A stretch of DNA of 64,000 nucleotides, from the NCBI GenBank assembly GCA_041082245.1, contig JBDOIE010000006.1:1-64000 (forward strand). Reading direction: 5' to 3'. Numbering within the stretch: position 1 is the stretch's first letter; each line of letters opens with the position of its first letter. The position numbers and the translations under genes are program-made. The notes beneath the pieces were generated by a model that saw only the letters and a list, made by a program, of their open reading frames with translations, was not told the DNA's origin and searched no databases. This stretch comes from DAOTVY01 sp041082245 (GTDB lineage Bacteria; Chloroflexota; Chloroflexia; DTKN01). Below, piece after piece: positions 22,959-31,835 of the stretch.

Positions 22959-24614
22959 TCAGCCACGGTGCCGCAGTACGCGGCCCGGCAGGGCACCGGT
23001 ATGCTCGCCTCCGTCGATCACCGGTACGCCGTTCACCAGGACATAGTCGATCCCTTCGGCATAGGCGTGCGGATAGTTCTCAAAGGGATAAACGTGCGGG
23101 TAAAGGTTCGTCGCGCGGTCCCGCACCCGCTCCAGGTCGAAGACGAACAGGTCCGCCCAGGCACCCGGCCGTATGACGCCGCGGTCGTGGAGGCCGAAGC
23201 GCTGGGCCGGAAACGAGGTCATCTTGCGGATCGCCTCTTCCAGCCGCAGAACCCTTTGCTGACGCACATAGCGTTCCAGCACCCCGGGGAATTCCCCGTA
23301 ACTGCAGGGCGAGTAGGGCGGAGGGTCGTTCAGGAAGCCGTAAGGGGCAAGGACCTGCCCGTCGGAGCAGATCATGACCAGCGGGTGCTGCAGCAGGATG
23401 CGGATGTTCGCCTCGTCGATGTAGTCAAAGATCGCCTCGGCCTCGTGCCCGTTCTCGACGATCAGGTCGAAGTAGGCGTCGAACGGATCTACCCCGCGTT
23501 CCCGGGCGACCGCTTCGACGGTCTTGCCCACCGCCCAGGGCGTCCGGGGTGCGTGCAGGATCGTGATCCGCTCCCAGCGCCCGTGCTTGAGCAGGCTCGC
23601 CGGTCCAAACGCCGGACGACGATCGCGGACGATCTCCTCGCGCACCAGGCGTCGCATCTCCGGGTCCCGCAACCGGGCGGCGATCTCTTCCGCCGGCAAA
23701 TCCTGCATCGCCTGCGGCAGGGCTCCGGTGAGCGCCGGCCCCAGGTCCGTATGTACGTCGTTGTCCACGGTGACGTCCTGGCCGGCCGCACGTGCCTCCT
23801 CCACCAGCCTCAGGGTCGCGTGCGCATCGCACGGGGCTCCGTACTTGGGGGCATTGTGCGAGATCTGCACCGGCAACCCCGCCTCCCGGCCGATACGGAT
23901 CGCCTCCGCGACCGCCTCGAGGACCGTCTCCCGCTCGCCGCGTACGTGGGAGGCGTACAGGCCGTGGTAGCGCGCCGCAACGCGTGCCAGAGCCACGATC
24001 TCGTCCGTCTGGGCAAAGCACCCCGGAGGATACACAAGTCCGGTCGAAAGGCCGAAAGCGCCCGCTTCCATCGCTTCCGCGAGCAACGTCTGCATCCGCG
24101 CCAGTTCTTCCGGGCGTGGGGCGCGCTCCTCGTATCCCATGACGGCGATGCGGAGCGCCGAATGCCCGGCCAGAGAAGCGATGTGGATCGCAAGCCCCCC
24201 ACGCTCCAGTGCCCGCAGGTACTGCGCGAAGGTGCGCCATCGCCAGTGGACACCCGGCCCGTCCGCGTGCCGCCCCCAGAAGCGACGGATCTCCTCAAAG
24301 TGCGCGTCGTCCACCGGTGCAGGCGACATGCCACAGTTCCCGATGACTTCGGTCGTCACGCCCTGGCGCACGACGCTTTCCGCCCGGCGGTTGATCAGGA
24401 TGGAAAGGTCCGAGTGGGTGTGCACATCGATGATGCCCGGGGCGACGTAGCGGCCGTCCAGGTCGATCACCCGCTGCCCACGCAGCGATCCCGCTGCCCC
24501 GATCGCCGCGATGCGGCCACGCCGGATGCCTACATCCCCCCAGTACCAGGGGTTCCCGCAGCCGTCGATGATCCGCGCGTTCGCAAGCACCAGGTCCAGC
24601 GTCGCCTCGGGCAT
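22959..24614 (-). CDS. N-acyl-D-amino-acid deacylase (D-aminoacylase family)
   Basis: A 551-residue amidohydrolase-superfamily protein. Visible marks are the metal-binding HTH at residues 65-67 (GIIDVHTHSD), the GNCG motif whose cysteine is a metal ligand in D-aminoacylases, ASHVRGE, QISHNAPKYG and the late SDGQ aspartate. These enzymes release D-amino acids from N-acyl derivatives. The ATG at 24614 follows GAGGTGAGAGCG. It is 5 bases from the upstream MttB gene and 22 bases from the C45 gene. Family members also act on dipeptides or other cyclic amides, so the exact substrate is open. Confidence 0.85.
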   Translation of the reverse strand: MPEATLDLVLANARIIDGCGNPWYWGDVGIRRGRIAAIGAAGSLRGQRVIDLDGRYVAPGIIDVHTHSDLSILINRRAESVVRQGVTTEVIGNCGMSPAPVDDAHFEEIRRFWGRHADGPGVHWRWRTFAQYLRALERGGLAIHIASLAGHSALRIAVMGYEERAPRPEELARMQTLLAEAMEAGAFGLSTGLVYPPGCFAQTDEIVALARVAARYHGLYASHVRGERETVLEAVAEAIRIGREAGLPVQISHNAPKYGAPCDAHATLRLVEEARAAGQDVTVDNDVHTDLGPALTGALPQAMQDLPAEEIAARLRDPEMRRLVREEIVRDRRPAFGPASLLKHGRWERITILHAPRTPWAVGKTVEAVARERGVDPFDAYFDLIVENGHEAEAIFDYIDEANIRILLQHPLVMICSDGQVLAPYGFLNDPPPYSPCSYGEFPGVLERYVRQQRVLRLEEAIRKMTSFPAQRFGLHDRGVIRPGAWADLFVFDLERVRDRATNLYPHVYPFENYPHAYAEGIDYVLVNGVPVIDGGEHTGALPGRVLRHRG

Positions 24615-24619
24615 CGCTC

Positions 24620-26077
24620 TCACCTCGCTCCCTCTTCTACTGCGGCGATGATCCGACCCAGCTCGGCATCCAGCCGTGGATCGAGTGGTTCGGGATGATA
24701 GGAGGCCAGGATCTCCTGTGCCCGCGCACGCGCCCACTCGCGCGCGCCATCCCGGCGCTCTTCCCACACCTCGTAGGGTCGGCGGTCCATCAGCCGAGGC
24801 ACCCAGAGGGCCCGCATATGTTCCTTGGTGTGCCGATGCTTCAGGAAATTGCCCCCCGGCCCAACCTCGCGGATCGCGCCCAGGGCAAGCGTCTCCTCGT
24901 TGACCACGATCCCGGACATCATATGGCGGATGATGCTCCAGATCTCGCAGTCCATCAGGAGTTGCTCGTACGACCAGATGCGGCTCCCGTGCAGGAGCCC
25001 GACACCGAGCAGCATATCGGACCCGACCACCGAGGCCATGAAGGTGGAAAGGCTGTTTTCGATGCCCGCCTGCCAGTTCGGTTCCTTGGCCCCCGTGGCA
25101 AAGGACCCCATGGAGAGGGGGACGTGGTAGAAATCGGCCAGCGCGTTGGTTGCAGCACCGAAGAGGAAATCCTCCGGACCGCCACCGGTGTAGGCCCCCG
25201 TGCGCAGGTCCATCGCCGTCTGGGCCGCGGCGTAGAACACCGGTGCCCCCGGAAAGGCCAGCTGGATGAGCGCCAGCGCGCTGATCACTTCGGCATTGCC
25301 CACGACCAGATTCCCCGCGAGCGTGGCCGGCCCGGTGGAGGCACAGGAGGCCATCGTCATGAAGCCGACCGGCAGTCCAGCCTCCGCTCCGACGAGCGCT
25401 GCCTCCAGGCTTCCGCCGTCGTGCCCAAGGGGAGAGGTCGTGCACTCCATAATGGACAGGATGGGGCGCGCGCGAAGCGCTTCCCGCCCCCCGGCGAGCA
25501 CGGCGGCCATCTCCACCGCGGCCTGCGCCTCCCGGGCGGAGTAGATGCTTTCCGTCTGCACATGCTTGGTCGAGTGGCGCCAGATCGCCCGCAACTCGTG
25601 CAGTCCGCGCGACTCCGGTGGGCAATCCTGCGCCGAAACCGGCACCCAGTGAAAAGCTACCTCGTCCAGGTAGTCAGCGATGCGCGCGATATCCGCGACA
25701 TCCTGCAGGCAGGAACGGCGCCGCACGCCGGTCTCCAGGTCGATCACCTCCACCCCGCACCCGTCCGTCCCCACATACACGTGGTGACCGTCCAGCGGCA
25801 GGTCCAACGTGGGATCGCGTGCTGCCAGGGTATAGACAGGCGGCGCGTGGCGCAACGCCTCTTCGATGAGCGCCCCGGGCGCGCGCACGATCATCGTCTG
25901 GCGGTCGACGCGCGCGCCGTGCGCTTCCCAGATCTCGAGCGCACGCAACGAGGGGAACCGCACCCCTACCGTTTCGATCACATCGAGCGTCGCGGTATGG
26001 ATGCGCTGCACATCCTCCGGGGATAGCACTTCCAGGCGGAGGCGCGGATCGCTGATGGAGCAGATCCGTCCCGGCAT
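24620..26077 (-). CDS. MttB-family corrinoid methyltransferase 1
   Basis: 485 residues, non-pyrrolysine MttB superfamily. It starts LEVLSPEDVQRIHTATLDVIE, has CASTGPATLAGN in the barrel and ends with EVGPGGNFLKHRHTKEHM. There is no in-frame UAG. The ATG at 26077 follows AGGAGGAATCGG. It is the first methyltransferase after the corrinoid-protein gene, the usual arrangement for a cognate pair, and so the best candidate for direct methyl transfer to that protein. It could act on a quaternary ammonium compound; the substrate is not evident from sequence. Confidence 0.85.
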   Translation of the reverse strand: MPGRICSISDPRLRLEVLSPEDVQRIHTATLDVIETVGVRFPSLRALEIWEAHGARVDRQTMIVRAPGALIEEALRHAPPVYTLAARDPTLDLPLDGHHVYVGTDGCGVEVIDLETGVRRRSCLQDVADIARIADYLDEVAFHWVPVSAQDCPPESRGLHELRAIWRHSTKHVQTESIYSAREAQAAVEMAAVLAGGREALRARPILSIMECTTSPLGHDGGSLEAALVGAEAGLPVGFMTMASCASTGPATLAGNLVVGNAEVISALALIQLAFPGAPVFYAAAQTAMDLRTGAYTGGGPEDFLFGAATNALADFYHVPLSMGSFATGAKEPNWQAGIENSLSTFMASVVGSDMLLGVGLLHGSRIWSYEQLLMDCEIWSIIRHMMSGIVVNEETLALGAIREVGPGGNFLKHRHTKEHMRALWVPRLMDRRPYEVWEERRDGAREWARARAQEILASYHPEPLDPRLDAELGRIIAAVEEGAR

Positions 26078-26110
26078 CCGATTCCTCCTGGGGACGGCAC
26101 TTGCCCCTGC

Positions 26111-26758
26111 TTACGCCCCTACCAGTCGCCTGGCCACCGCCACCGCGCCAATGGCATCTTCGCTGAACCCTTCCGCCCCGATCTCCTCGGCCCAGGATGC
26201 AGTCACCGGGGCGCCGCCGACCATGACCTTCACCTTCGGGCGAAGGCCGGCCGCTTCCAGGGCCTGGATCACCTCTCGCTGGCGGAGCATGGTGGTTGTA
26301 AGGAGTGCACTCAACCCGACAATGTCGGCATCGACCTCGCGCGCCTTGGCGACGAACCGCTCTGCGGGGACGTCCACGCCGAGGTCGTAGACCTGGAAGC
26401 CGCTGGCGGCAAGCATCGTCCCCACCAGCGTCTTGCCGATCTCATGGATGTCCCCCTGGACCGTGCCCAGTACGACTTTGCCGAGCGTCTTCCGCTCCGT
26501 GCCCCGACGGGCCATTTCCGGCTCCAGCGTGGCCACCGCCGCCTTCATCGCCTCGCCGGCCAGCACGAGGTCCGGGAGGAACATCTCGCCCTTGGCAAAC
26601 TGATCCCCTACATAGTTCACCCCGACCACGAACCCCTTGTTGATCGCATCCAGGGGATCGATGCCCTGCTCGATCGCCTGCTGCGCGAGCTTTCGCGCCG
26701 CGTCGATGTCGCCGTCCACGATGCTCTGCGCCATAGCCCGGAAGAGTTCTTCGGACAC
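26111..26758 (-). CDS. methyltransferase cognate corrinoid protein (MtbC/MttC-like)
   Basis: 215 residues in two domains. Residues 1-90 form the helical cap and residues 92-215 the B12-binding Rossmann domain with DIHEIG (103-108; H105 is the lower cobalt ligand), GLSALLTTTM and GGAPVT. It accepts methyl from MttB-type enzymes and passes it on to a second methyltransferase. The start is GTG at 26758, set by AGGAGGG with 5-base spacing; the upstream open frame has no ribosome site. It heads the leftward operon and has its own promoter. Neither the second methyltransferase nor a RamA-type reactivating protein is in this window. Confidence 0.9.
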   Translation of the reverse strand: MSEELFRAMAQSIVDGDIDAARKLAQQAIEQGIDPLDAINKGFVVGVNYVGDQFAKGEMFLPDLVLAGEAMKAAVATLEPEMARRGTERKTLGKVVLGTVQGDIHEIGKTLVGTMLAASGFQVYDLGVDVPAERFVAKAREVDADIVGLSALLTTTMLRQREVIQALEAAGLRPKVKVMVGGAPVTASWAEEIGAEGFSEDAIGAVAVARRLVGA

Positions 26759-26835
26759 GGTGACCCTCCTTTGTCCAAAACCGATCGATCCTCGCAACGC
26801 GTTGGCCGGCGCGGGGTCGCACCGGCGCGCCGTGC

Positions 26836-26864
26836 ATCTTACCACAGCTCTGCACGGCTGTCAA
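26836..26864 (-). promoter_or_regulatory. promoter of the corrinoid/MttB operon
   Basis: On the minus strand TTGACA (26864-26859), 17 bases, TAAGAT (26841-26836). The start site near 26829 leaves a leader of about 70 bases. Confidence 0.75.
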
Positions 26865-26893
26865 ACGGCCCTTTGCAAATCGACGTAAAGGAG

Positions 26894-26922
26894 TTGAAAA
26901 GACGCGCATCCTATGGTAAAAT
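26894..26922 (+). promoter_or_regulatory. promoter of the Lrp/aminotransferase operon
   Basis: TTGAAA (26894-26899), 17 bases, TAAAAT (26917-26922). Its -35 box is 29 bases from the -35 of the divergent corrinoid promoter, so a regulator bound between them could control both. Confidence 0.7.
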
Positions 26923-26995
26923 GCCCGCAAAAGGACGCAAACCGAAGCCAGGGAACGTTTTGGGCGCGCAGGTGTTTGCGCTCCGGGGAGGTACG

Positions 26996-27490
26996 ATGGA
27001 CGACCTGGATCGGCTCATCCTGCAGACGCTGCAGCAGGACGGCCGGACACCGTTCCGCCAGATCGCCCGGGAAGCGGGCGTCTCCGAGACGACGATCCGC
27101 AGCCGGTACAGGCAGCTTGTCGCCCAGGGGATCATCCGCACGGTGGGGATCGTGGACCCCTACGCCCTCGGGTTCCAGGCCCCGGCGCTGGTGGGGGTAT
27201 CCGCCGAGCCGGGGCGAATCGACGCGGTCGCCAGGGCGATCGCCGCGCTCCCCGAGGTGAGCTACCTTGTGATGACCCTGGGTTCCTGGGATCTGGTGAT
27301 CGAGGTGTTTTGTCGGGACCTTCCCCACCTGAGCCGGCTGATCACCGAGCAGATCCACAGCATCCCGGGCGTGCGCAGCACCGAGACGCTGATGATCGCA
27401 CGCAGCTACAAGCTCAGCTACCGCTGGTCCCCCTCTCCCGTGGAGGAGGACGAGGGCTCCCTCGAAATCGACGCGAGCGATCCGCGCTGA
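26996..27490 (+). CDS. Lrp/AsnC family transcriptional regulator
   Basis: A 164-residue regulator. The N-terminal winged helix-turn-helix (residues 1-50: LDRLILQTLQQDGR then ETTIRSRYRQL) is followed by a RAM ligand-binding domain (about 65-140). Lrp/AsnC proteins sense amino acids and typically control transport and catabolism genes. It is divergent from the corrinoid/MttB operon and heads the aminotransferase/CoA-transferase operon, so it probably senses an amino acid or intermediate of this pathway. The ATG follows GGGGAGGTACG. A short acidic C-terminal tail extends past the usual end. Confidence 0.88.
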   Translation: MDDLDRLILQTLQQDGRTPFRQIAREAGVSETTIRSRYRQLVAQGIIRTVGIVDPYALGFQAPALVGVSAEPGRIDAVARAIAALPEVSYLVMTLGSWDLVIEVFCRDLPHLSRLITEQIHSIPGVRSTETLMIARSYKLSYRWSPSPVEEDEGSLEIDASDPR

Positions 27491-27523
27491 TACGTCCGGG
27501 TTCGTGGATAAGGAGGAAAGACC

Positions 27524-28906
27524 GTGTCCATTGCCGTCGAGAGACCGACCGCCGCAGAGCAAGCGCTCTGGCCAGCACCCCCGCTCCCCGCGCCGCTCCT
27601 GGTGACCGAGATCCCCGGGCCGAAGGCACGCGCGCTGATCGAGGCCGACGAACGGGTGACCTCTCCTTCGCTCCCGCGGGCCTTTCCGCTCGTCGTAGAC
27701 CACGCACAAGGGTGCGTGGTGACCGACGTCGACGGCAACCGCTTCCTGGACCTCGCTGCCGGCATCGCCGTGTGCGCGACCGGCCATTGCCACCCCCGGG
27801 TGGTCCAGGCGATCCGGGAACAGGCGGGCCGTCTGATCCATATCTGCGGGTCCGACTTTTACTACCGCCCCTATGCCGATCTGGCCGCACGGCTGACCTC
27901 CCTGGCGCCCGGGCCCGGCCCCTGGCGCGCGTTCCTGACGAACTCGGGTGCGGAGGCGGTCGAAGCCGCGCTCAAACTGGCCCGCCATGCTACCCGACGA
28001 CACCGCTTCATCGCTTTCCTGGGCGCCTTTCACGGCCGTACCCTGGGCACAGTGAGCCTCACAGCGAGCAAGGCAAAATACCGCCAGAGCTTCGGCCCGC
28101 TCCTGCCCGACGTCACCCACGTTCCTTACGGCGACTGCTTTCACTGCCACTTCCACCTGCGGTATCCAGAGTGCGGACTCTGTTGCATTGCCTATATCGA
28201 GGAGCAGATTCTCACCCGGGTCGCGCCCGCGGAGGACGTCGCGGCGATCATCGTGGAACCGGTCCTCGGCGAAGGCGGCTACATCGTCCCACCGCCCGAT
28301 TGGTTACCCGCGCTGCGCCGGCTCTGTGACCGCCACGGCATCCTGCTGATCGCCGACGAAGTGCAGAGCGGCATGGGCCGCACCGGCCGGATGTTCGCGG
28401 TCGAGCACTTCAGCGTGGTTCCGGATATCCTCACGCTGGCGAAAGGGATCGCTTCCGGCATGCCGGTCGCTGCGATGCTCGCCCGGGCCGAGCTGATGAC
28501 CTGGCCCAGGGGCGCGCATGGGAGCACCTACGGCGGAAATCCCGTAGCCTGCGCCGCCGCCCTGGAGACGATCGCTCTGCTCGAAGAAGGGCTGATGGCG
28601 CACGCGGCCCGGCTGGGGGCCGATCTGCTCACCTGCCTAAGGGCGATCGCCGACCGCCACCCCATCCTGGTGGACGTACGCGGGCTGGGCCTGATGATCG
28701 GCCTGGAGTTCGCCACGCCTGCACAGGCATCCGCCGTGGCATGGGAGTGTTTCCGCCGCGGTGTCATCGTTCTGGAATGTGGCGACCAGGCGATCCGCCT
28801 CAGTCCGCCGCTCGTCCTGAGCAACAAAGAAGCGGAGGTCGCCCTGCAAATCCTGGAAGAGGCGATCGCCGCAGTAGAACAGGGCGGCGCAGGGGAACAG
28901 TCCTAG
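27524..28906 (+). CDS. class III aminotransferase (4-aminobutyrate aminotransferase/amino acid racemase-like)
   Basis: A 460-residue PLP enzyme of fold type I. The PLP lysine is K307 in LAKGIASGMP, and the cofactor-binding DE pair is in LLIADEV (about 275-281). It carries an extra Cys cluster (C205, C208, C217, C220, C221) between the substrate and cofactor regions, seen also in related archaeal and bacterial aminotransferases. Relatives include omega-aminotransferases and broad-range amino acid racemases; the D-aminoacylase in the divergent operon makes a racemase worth considering. The start is GTG at 27524, set by AAGGAGGAAAG. It precedes the CoA transferase genes. Confidence 0.82.
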   Translation: MSIAVERPTAAEQALWPAPPLPAPLLVTEIPGPKARALIEADERVTSPSLPRAFPLVVDHAQGCVVTDVDGNRFLDLAAGIAVCATGHCHPRVVQAIREQAGRLIHICGSDFYYRPYADLAARLTSLAPGPGPWRAFLTNSGAEAVEAALKLARHATRRHRFIAFLGAFHGRTLGTVSLTASKAKYRQSFGPLLPDVTHVPYGDCFHCHFHLRYPECGLCCIAYIEEQILTRVAPAEDVAAIIVEPVLGEGGYIVPPPDWLPALRRLCDRHGILLIADEVQSGMGRTGRMFAVEHFSVVPDILTLAKGIASGMPVAAMLARAELMTWPRGAHGSTYGGNPVACAAALETIALLEEGLMAHAARLGADLLTCLRAIADRHPILVDVRGLGLMIGLEFATPAQASAVAWECFRRGVIVLECGDQAIRLSPPLVLSNKEAEVALQILEEAIAAVEQGGAGEQS

Positions 28907-28915
28907 GAGGTCCGA

Positions 28916-29827
28916 ATGAAACAGATGAGCATGCGCGAAGCGATCGCGGCGTTCGTCCACGACGGCGACACTGTGGCCATCGAAGGCTTTACCGCCTGCA
29001 TCTGCTTTGCGGCTGCCCACGAGATCATCCGCCAGGGACGGAAAGAGCTGACCCTCTGCCGGATGACCCCCGACCTCGTCTACGATATGATGGTAGCCGC
29101 CGGGTGTGCACGAAAACTCGTCTGCTCCTACATCGGCAACCCGGGCGTCGGTTCCCTGCATGCGATCCGCCGCGCGGTGGAAAAGGGCATCCCCGCTCCT
29201 CTGGAGCTGGAGGAGTACTCCCACTTTGGTATGGTCGCCCGCTACACCGCGGGTGCCTACCGCTTGCCCTTCTTCCCGCTGCGTTCCTACCAGGGCAGCG
29301 ACCTGCCGCGCGTCAACCCGTTCATTCGTTCTGTACAGAGCCCGTACGGGGACGGGGAGGTAGCCGTTGTACCGCCGTTGAACCCCGACGTGACGATCGT
29401 CCACGCTCAGCGGGCTGACCCCGATGGGAACACTCATCTTTGGGGGCTGCTCGGGGTACAGAAGGAAGCCGCGTTTGCCGCGCGGCACGTGATCGTCGTG
29501 GTGGAAGAGATCGTGCCTCCGGACGTGATCCGTTCCGATCCGAACCGCACGATCATCCCCGGGCTGATCGTGGACGCCGTGGTACACGAACCGTACGGCG
29601 CACACCCCTCGTATGTACAGGGCTATTACGATCGGGACAACGCCTTCTACCTGCGCTGGGACGAGATCAGCAGGGACGAGGCCACGACACGCGCCTGGTT
29701 GGAAGAATGGGTCTACGGGGTTCCAGATCGGGCCGCCTACGTGGCCAAGATGGGGACGGAGCTGTGGGAACGCCTCCGCCCGGGGGAGGCTTTCGCCCAC
29801 CCGGTGAACTACGGGCGTTACGCCTGA
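28916..29827 (+). CDS. CoA transferase, alpha subunit (glutaconate CoA-transferase-like)
   Basis: 303 residues, type I (GctA-like) CoA transferase subunit. Family marks are the N-terminal DGDTVAIEGFT, the central CSYIGNPGVGSLHAIR and the NPDVTIVHAQRADPDGN segment. With the beta subunit it moves CoA from an acyl-CoA donor to a carboxylic acid. The ATG at 28916 follows TAGGAGGTCCGA and is 9 bases after the aminotransferase stop. With the thiolase downstream it suggests activation and cleavage of a keto acid after transamination. Confidence 0.85.
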   Translation: MKQMSMREAIAAFVHDGDTVAIEGFTACICFAAAHEIIRQGRKELTLCRMTPDLVYDMMVAAGCARKLVCSYIGNPGVGSLHAIRRAVEKGIPAPLELEEYSHFGMVARYTAGAYRLPFFPLRSYQGSDLPRVNPFIRSVQSPYGDGEVAVVPPLNPDVTIVHAQRADPDGNTHLWGLLGVQKEAAFAARHVIVVVEEIVPPDVIRSDPNRTIIPGLIVDAVVHEPYGAHPSYVQGYYDRDNAFYLRWDEISRDEATTRAWLEEWVYGVPDRAAYVAKMGTELWERLRPGEAFAHPVNYGRYA

Positions 29828-29848
29828 GGCACGAGCAAGGAGAACGCC

Positions 29849-30613
29849 ATGGACGGGTACTCGCCTTCCGAGATGATGATCGTATCCGCCGCCCGGGCCC
29901 TCGCGGGGGTGCGCACGGTGCTGGTCGGCGTGGGGCAGCCGAACATCGCTTGCAACCTCGCGCTGCGCACGGTGGCGCCGGATTTGAAGCTCCTCTACGA
30001 GAGCGGCGTATATGAAGCCCGGCCGGCCCGCTTGCCCCTTTCCATCGGCGACCCGACGCTCGTGAGCGGCGCCACGCTCGTCTGTTCCCTGGCGGACCTC
30101 TTCGGCCTCTTCCTGCAGGGCGGGCGCGTGGAGGTCGCCTTCCTGGGCGGTGCCCAGATCGACCGTTTCGGCAACCTGAACACGACCGTCATCGGGGACT
30201 ATGCCCGGCCCAAAGTGCGTCTGCCGGGGAGCGGCGGTGCCTGCGAGATCGCCATCCACGCCGGCCGGGTTTTTGTCATCATGCCGCTCAGCCGGCGGAG
30301 CTTCGTGGAACGGCTCGACTTTGTCACCACCCCTGGCTACCTCGACGGGAAAACCTCCCGCGCCGCCCTGGGTATGCCCGGGGCCGGACCGCACCTGGTG
30401 GTCACCGACAAGTGCATCCTGGGCTTCGACCCGGAAAGCAAAGAGATGGTGCTGCAGCGCCTCCATCCCGGGGTCGAGCTGGAAACGGTGCTCCGAGAGG
30501 TCGGCTGGAACCTGCGGGTCGCTGCCGACCTGCGAGAGACCGAGCCCCCCACGGCGGAGGAGCTGCGCATCCTGCGCGAGGAACTCGATCCCCAGGGGAT
30601 CTACCGTCGCTAG
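29849..30613 (+). CDS. CoA transferase, beta subunit (glutaconate CoA-transferase-like)
   Basis: 254 residues, GctB-like. The catalytic glutamate is E51 in LYESGVYEARP, which forms the gamma-glutamyl-CoA intermediate in this family; the RLPLSIGDP segment follows. The subunit pairs with the product of the preceding gene. The ATG follows AAGGAGAACGCC. The substrate could be glutaconate, a 3-oxoacid or another carboxylic acid made by the aminotransferases; sequence alone does not decide. Confidence 0.87.
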   Translation: MDGYSPSEMMIVSAARALAGVRTVLVGVGQPNIACNLALRTVAPDLKLLYESGVYEARPARLPLSIGDPTLVSGATLVCSLADLFGLFLQGGRVEVAFLGGAQIDRFGNLNTTVIGDYARPKVRLPGSGGACEIAIHAGRVFVIMPLSRRSFVERLDFVTTPGYLDGKTSRAALGMPGAGPHLVVTDKCILGFDPESKEMVLQRLHPGVELETVLREVGWNLRVAADLRETEPPTAEELRILREELDPQGIYRR

Positions 30614-30630
30614 CCAAGATAGGAGGTCCT

Positions 30631-31821
30631 ATGGACGTGAAGGAGATCGTGATCCTTTCGGCCGTGCGGACGCCGATCGGCAACTTCGGGGGCGGCCTGA
30701 AGGATGTCCCGGCTGCTCGCCTCGGGGCGGTGGCCGCCCGGGCCGCGATCGAGCGCGCGGGGATCACCCCCGATCAGGTCGACGAGGTGATCATCGGCTG
30801 TGCCCGCCAGGCAGGAAACGGGCCGAACGTGGCCCGCCAGGTGGCCTGGCACACCGGCATCCCCGTCGACCGGCCGGCCTTTACGGTGAACAAGGCCTGT
30901 GCCAGCGGAATGAAAGCGGTCACGCTCGCCGCGCAGTCGATCCTCACCGGGGAGAACCGCATCGTGCTGGCCGGCGGCGTGGAACAGATGTCGCAGATCC
31001 CCTACCTCCTGCTCAAGGCGCGCTGGGGCTACCGGCTGGGAGACGATACCCTGGTGGATGCGATGTACCGCGATGGATACTTCTGCCCGCTTGCGGAGAT
31101 GGTGATGGGCGAGACCGCGGAACTCCTCGCCGAGCGGTACGGCATCAGCCGTGAGGAACAGGACCGCTTTGCCCTCGAAAGCCACCGCAAGGCCGTGGCG
31201 GCCTGGGAAAGCGGCGCCTTTGCCGAGGAAGTCGTCCCTGTAGATGCCCCCGGGGAGAAAGGAGGCACGGTGCGCGTCGAGCGCGACGAGCGGCCCCGGC
31301 CCGACACCACCCTGGAGAAGCTCGCCCGCCTGAAGCCCGCTTTCCGCCCGGACGGCACGATCACCGCGGGCAACGCCTCCGGAATCACGGACGGGGCTGC
31401 GGCGCTGGTGCTGGCTTCGGCCGAGACAGCCTCCGCCCTGGGCCTGCGGCCGCTCGCCCGGCTGCTCGGGTTCGCTTCCGCAGCCGTGCACCCCCGGGAA
31501 ATGGGCCTGGGGCCGGTCCCCGCTACCCGGAAGCTGCTCTCCCAGACCGGACTCACGCTCGCCGACCTGGAGCGGATCGAGATCAACGAAGCGTTTGCTG
31601 CGCAGGTGCTGGCAGTGGAGAAGGAACTCGACTGGGACGTCGAGCGGCGCAACGTCCACGGGGGCGCCGTCGCCCTGGGGCATCCGACCGGCTGCACCGG
31701 CGCGCGGATCCTGGTCACCCTGCTCCACGCGCTGCGCACGCACGACAAGACGATCGGGCTGGCGACCCTGTGCGTGAGCGGCGGCCTCGGGATGGCGGTC
31801 GCCCTCGAGCGGCTCTCCTGA
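30631..31821 (+). CDS. thiolase (acetyl-CoA acetyltransferase family)
   Basis: A 396-residue thiolase. The acyl-accepting cysteine is C90 in NKACASGMKA; the conserved NEAFAAQ and GGAVALGHPTGCTGAR blocks and the late CVSGGLGMA cysteine are present. It cleaves 3-ketoacyl-CoA with CoA or runs in reverse. The ATG follows AGGAGGTCCT, 17 bases after the CoA transferase. In this operon it probably finishes breakdown of an amino acid skeleton to acetyl-CoA units. Confidence 0.9.
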   Translation: MDVKEIVILSAVRTPIGNFGGGLKDVPAARLGAVAARAAIERAGITPDQVDEVIIGCARQAGNGPNVARQVAWHTGIPVDRPAFTVNKACASGMKAVTLAAQSILTGENRIVLAGGVEQMSQIPYLLLKARWGYRLGDDTLVDAMYRDGYFCPLAEMVMGETAELLAERYGISREEQDRFALESHRKAVAAWESGAFAEEVVPVDAPGEKGGTVRVERDERPRPDTTLEKLARLKPAFRPDGTITAGNASGITDGAAALVLASAETASALGLRPLARLLGFASAAVHPREMGLGPVPATRKLLSQTGLTLADLERIEINEAFAAQVLAVEKELDWDVERRNVHGGAVALGHPTGCTGARILVTLLHALRTHDKTIGLATLCVSGGLGMAVALERLS

Positions 31822-31835
31822 AGGAGGCGGTCCCC

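Noticed and set aside
20474..23176. 900-codon plus-strand frame over the MttB/C45 genes
   Set aside because: Antisense to conserved genes with good ribosome sites; no family signature.
17668..26077. Pyrrolysine codons in the MttB homologues
   Set aside because: All three frames are full length with no internal UAG, so they belong to the non-pyrrolysine group.
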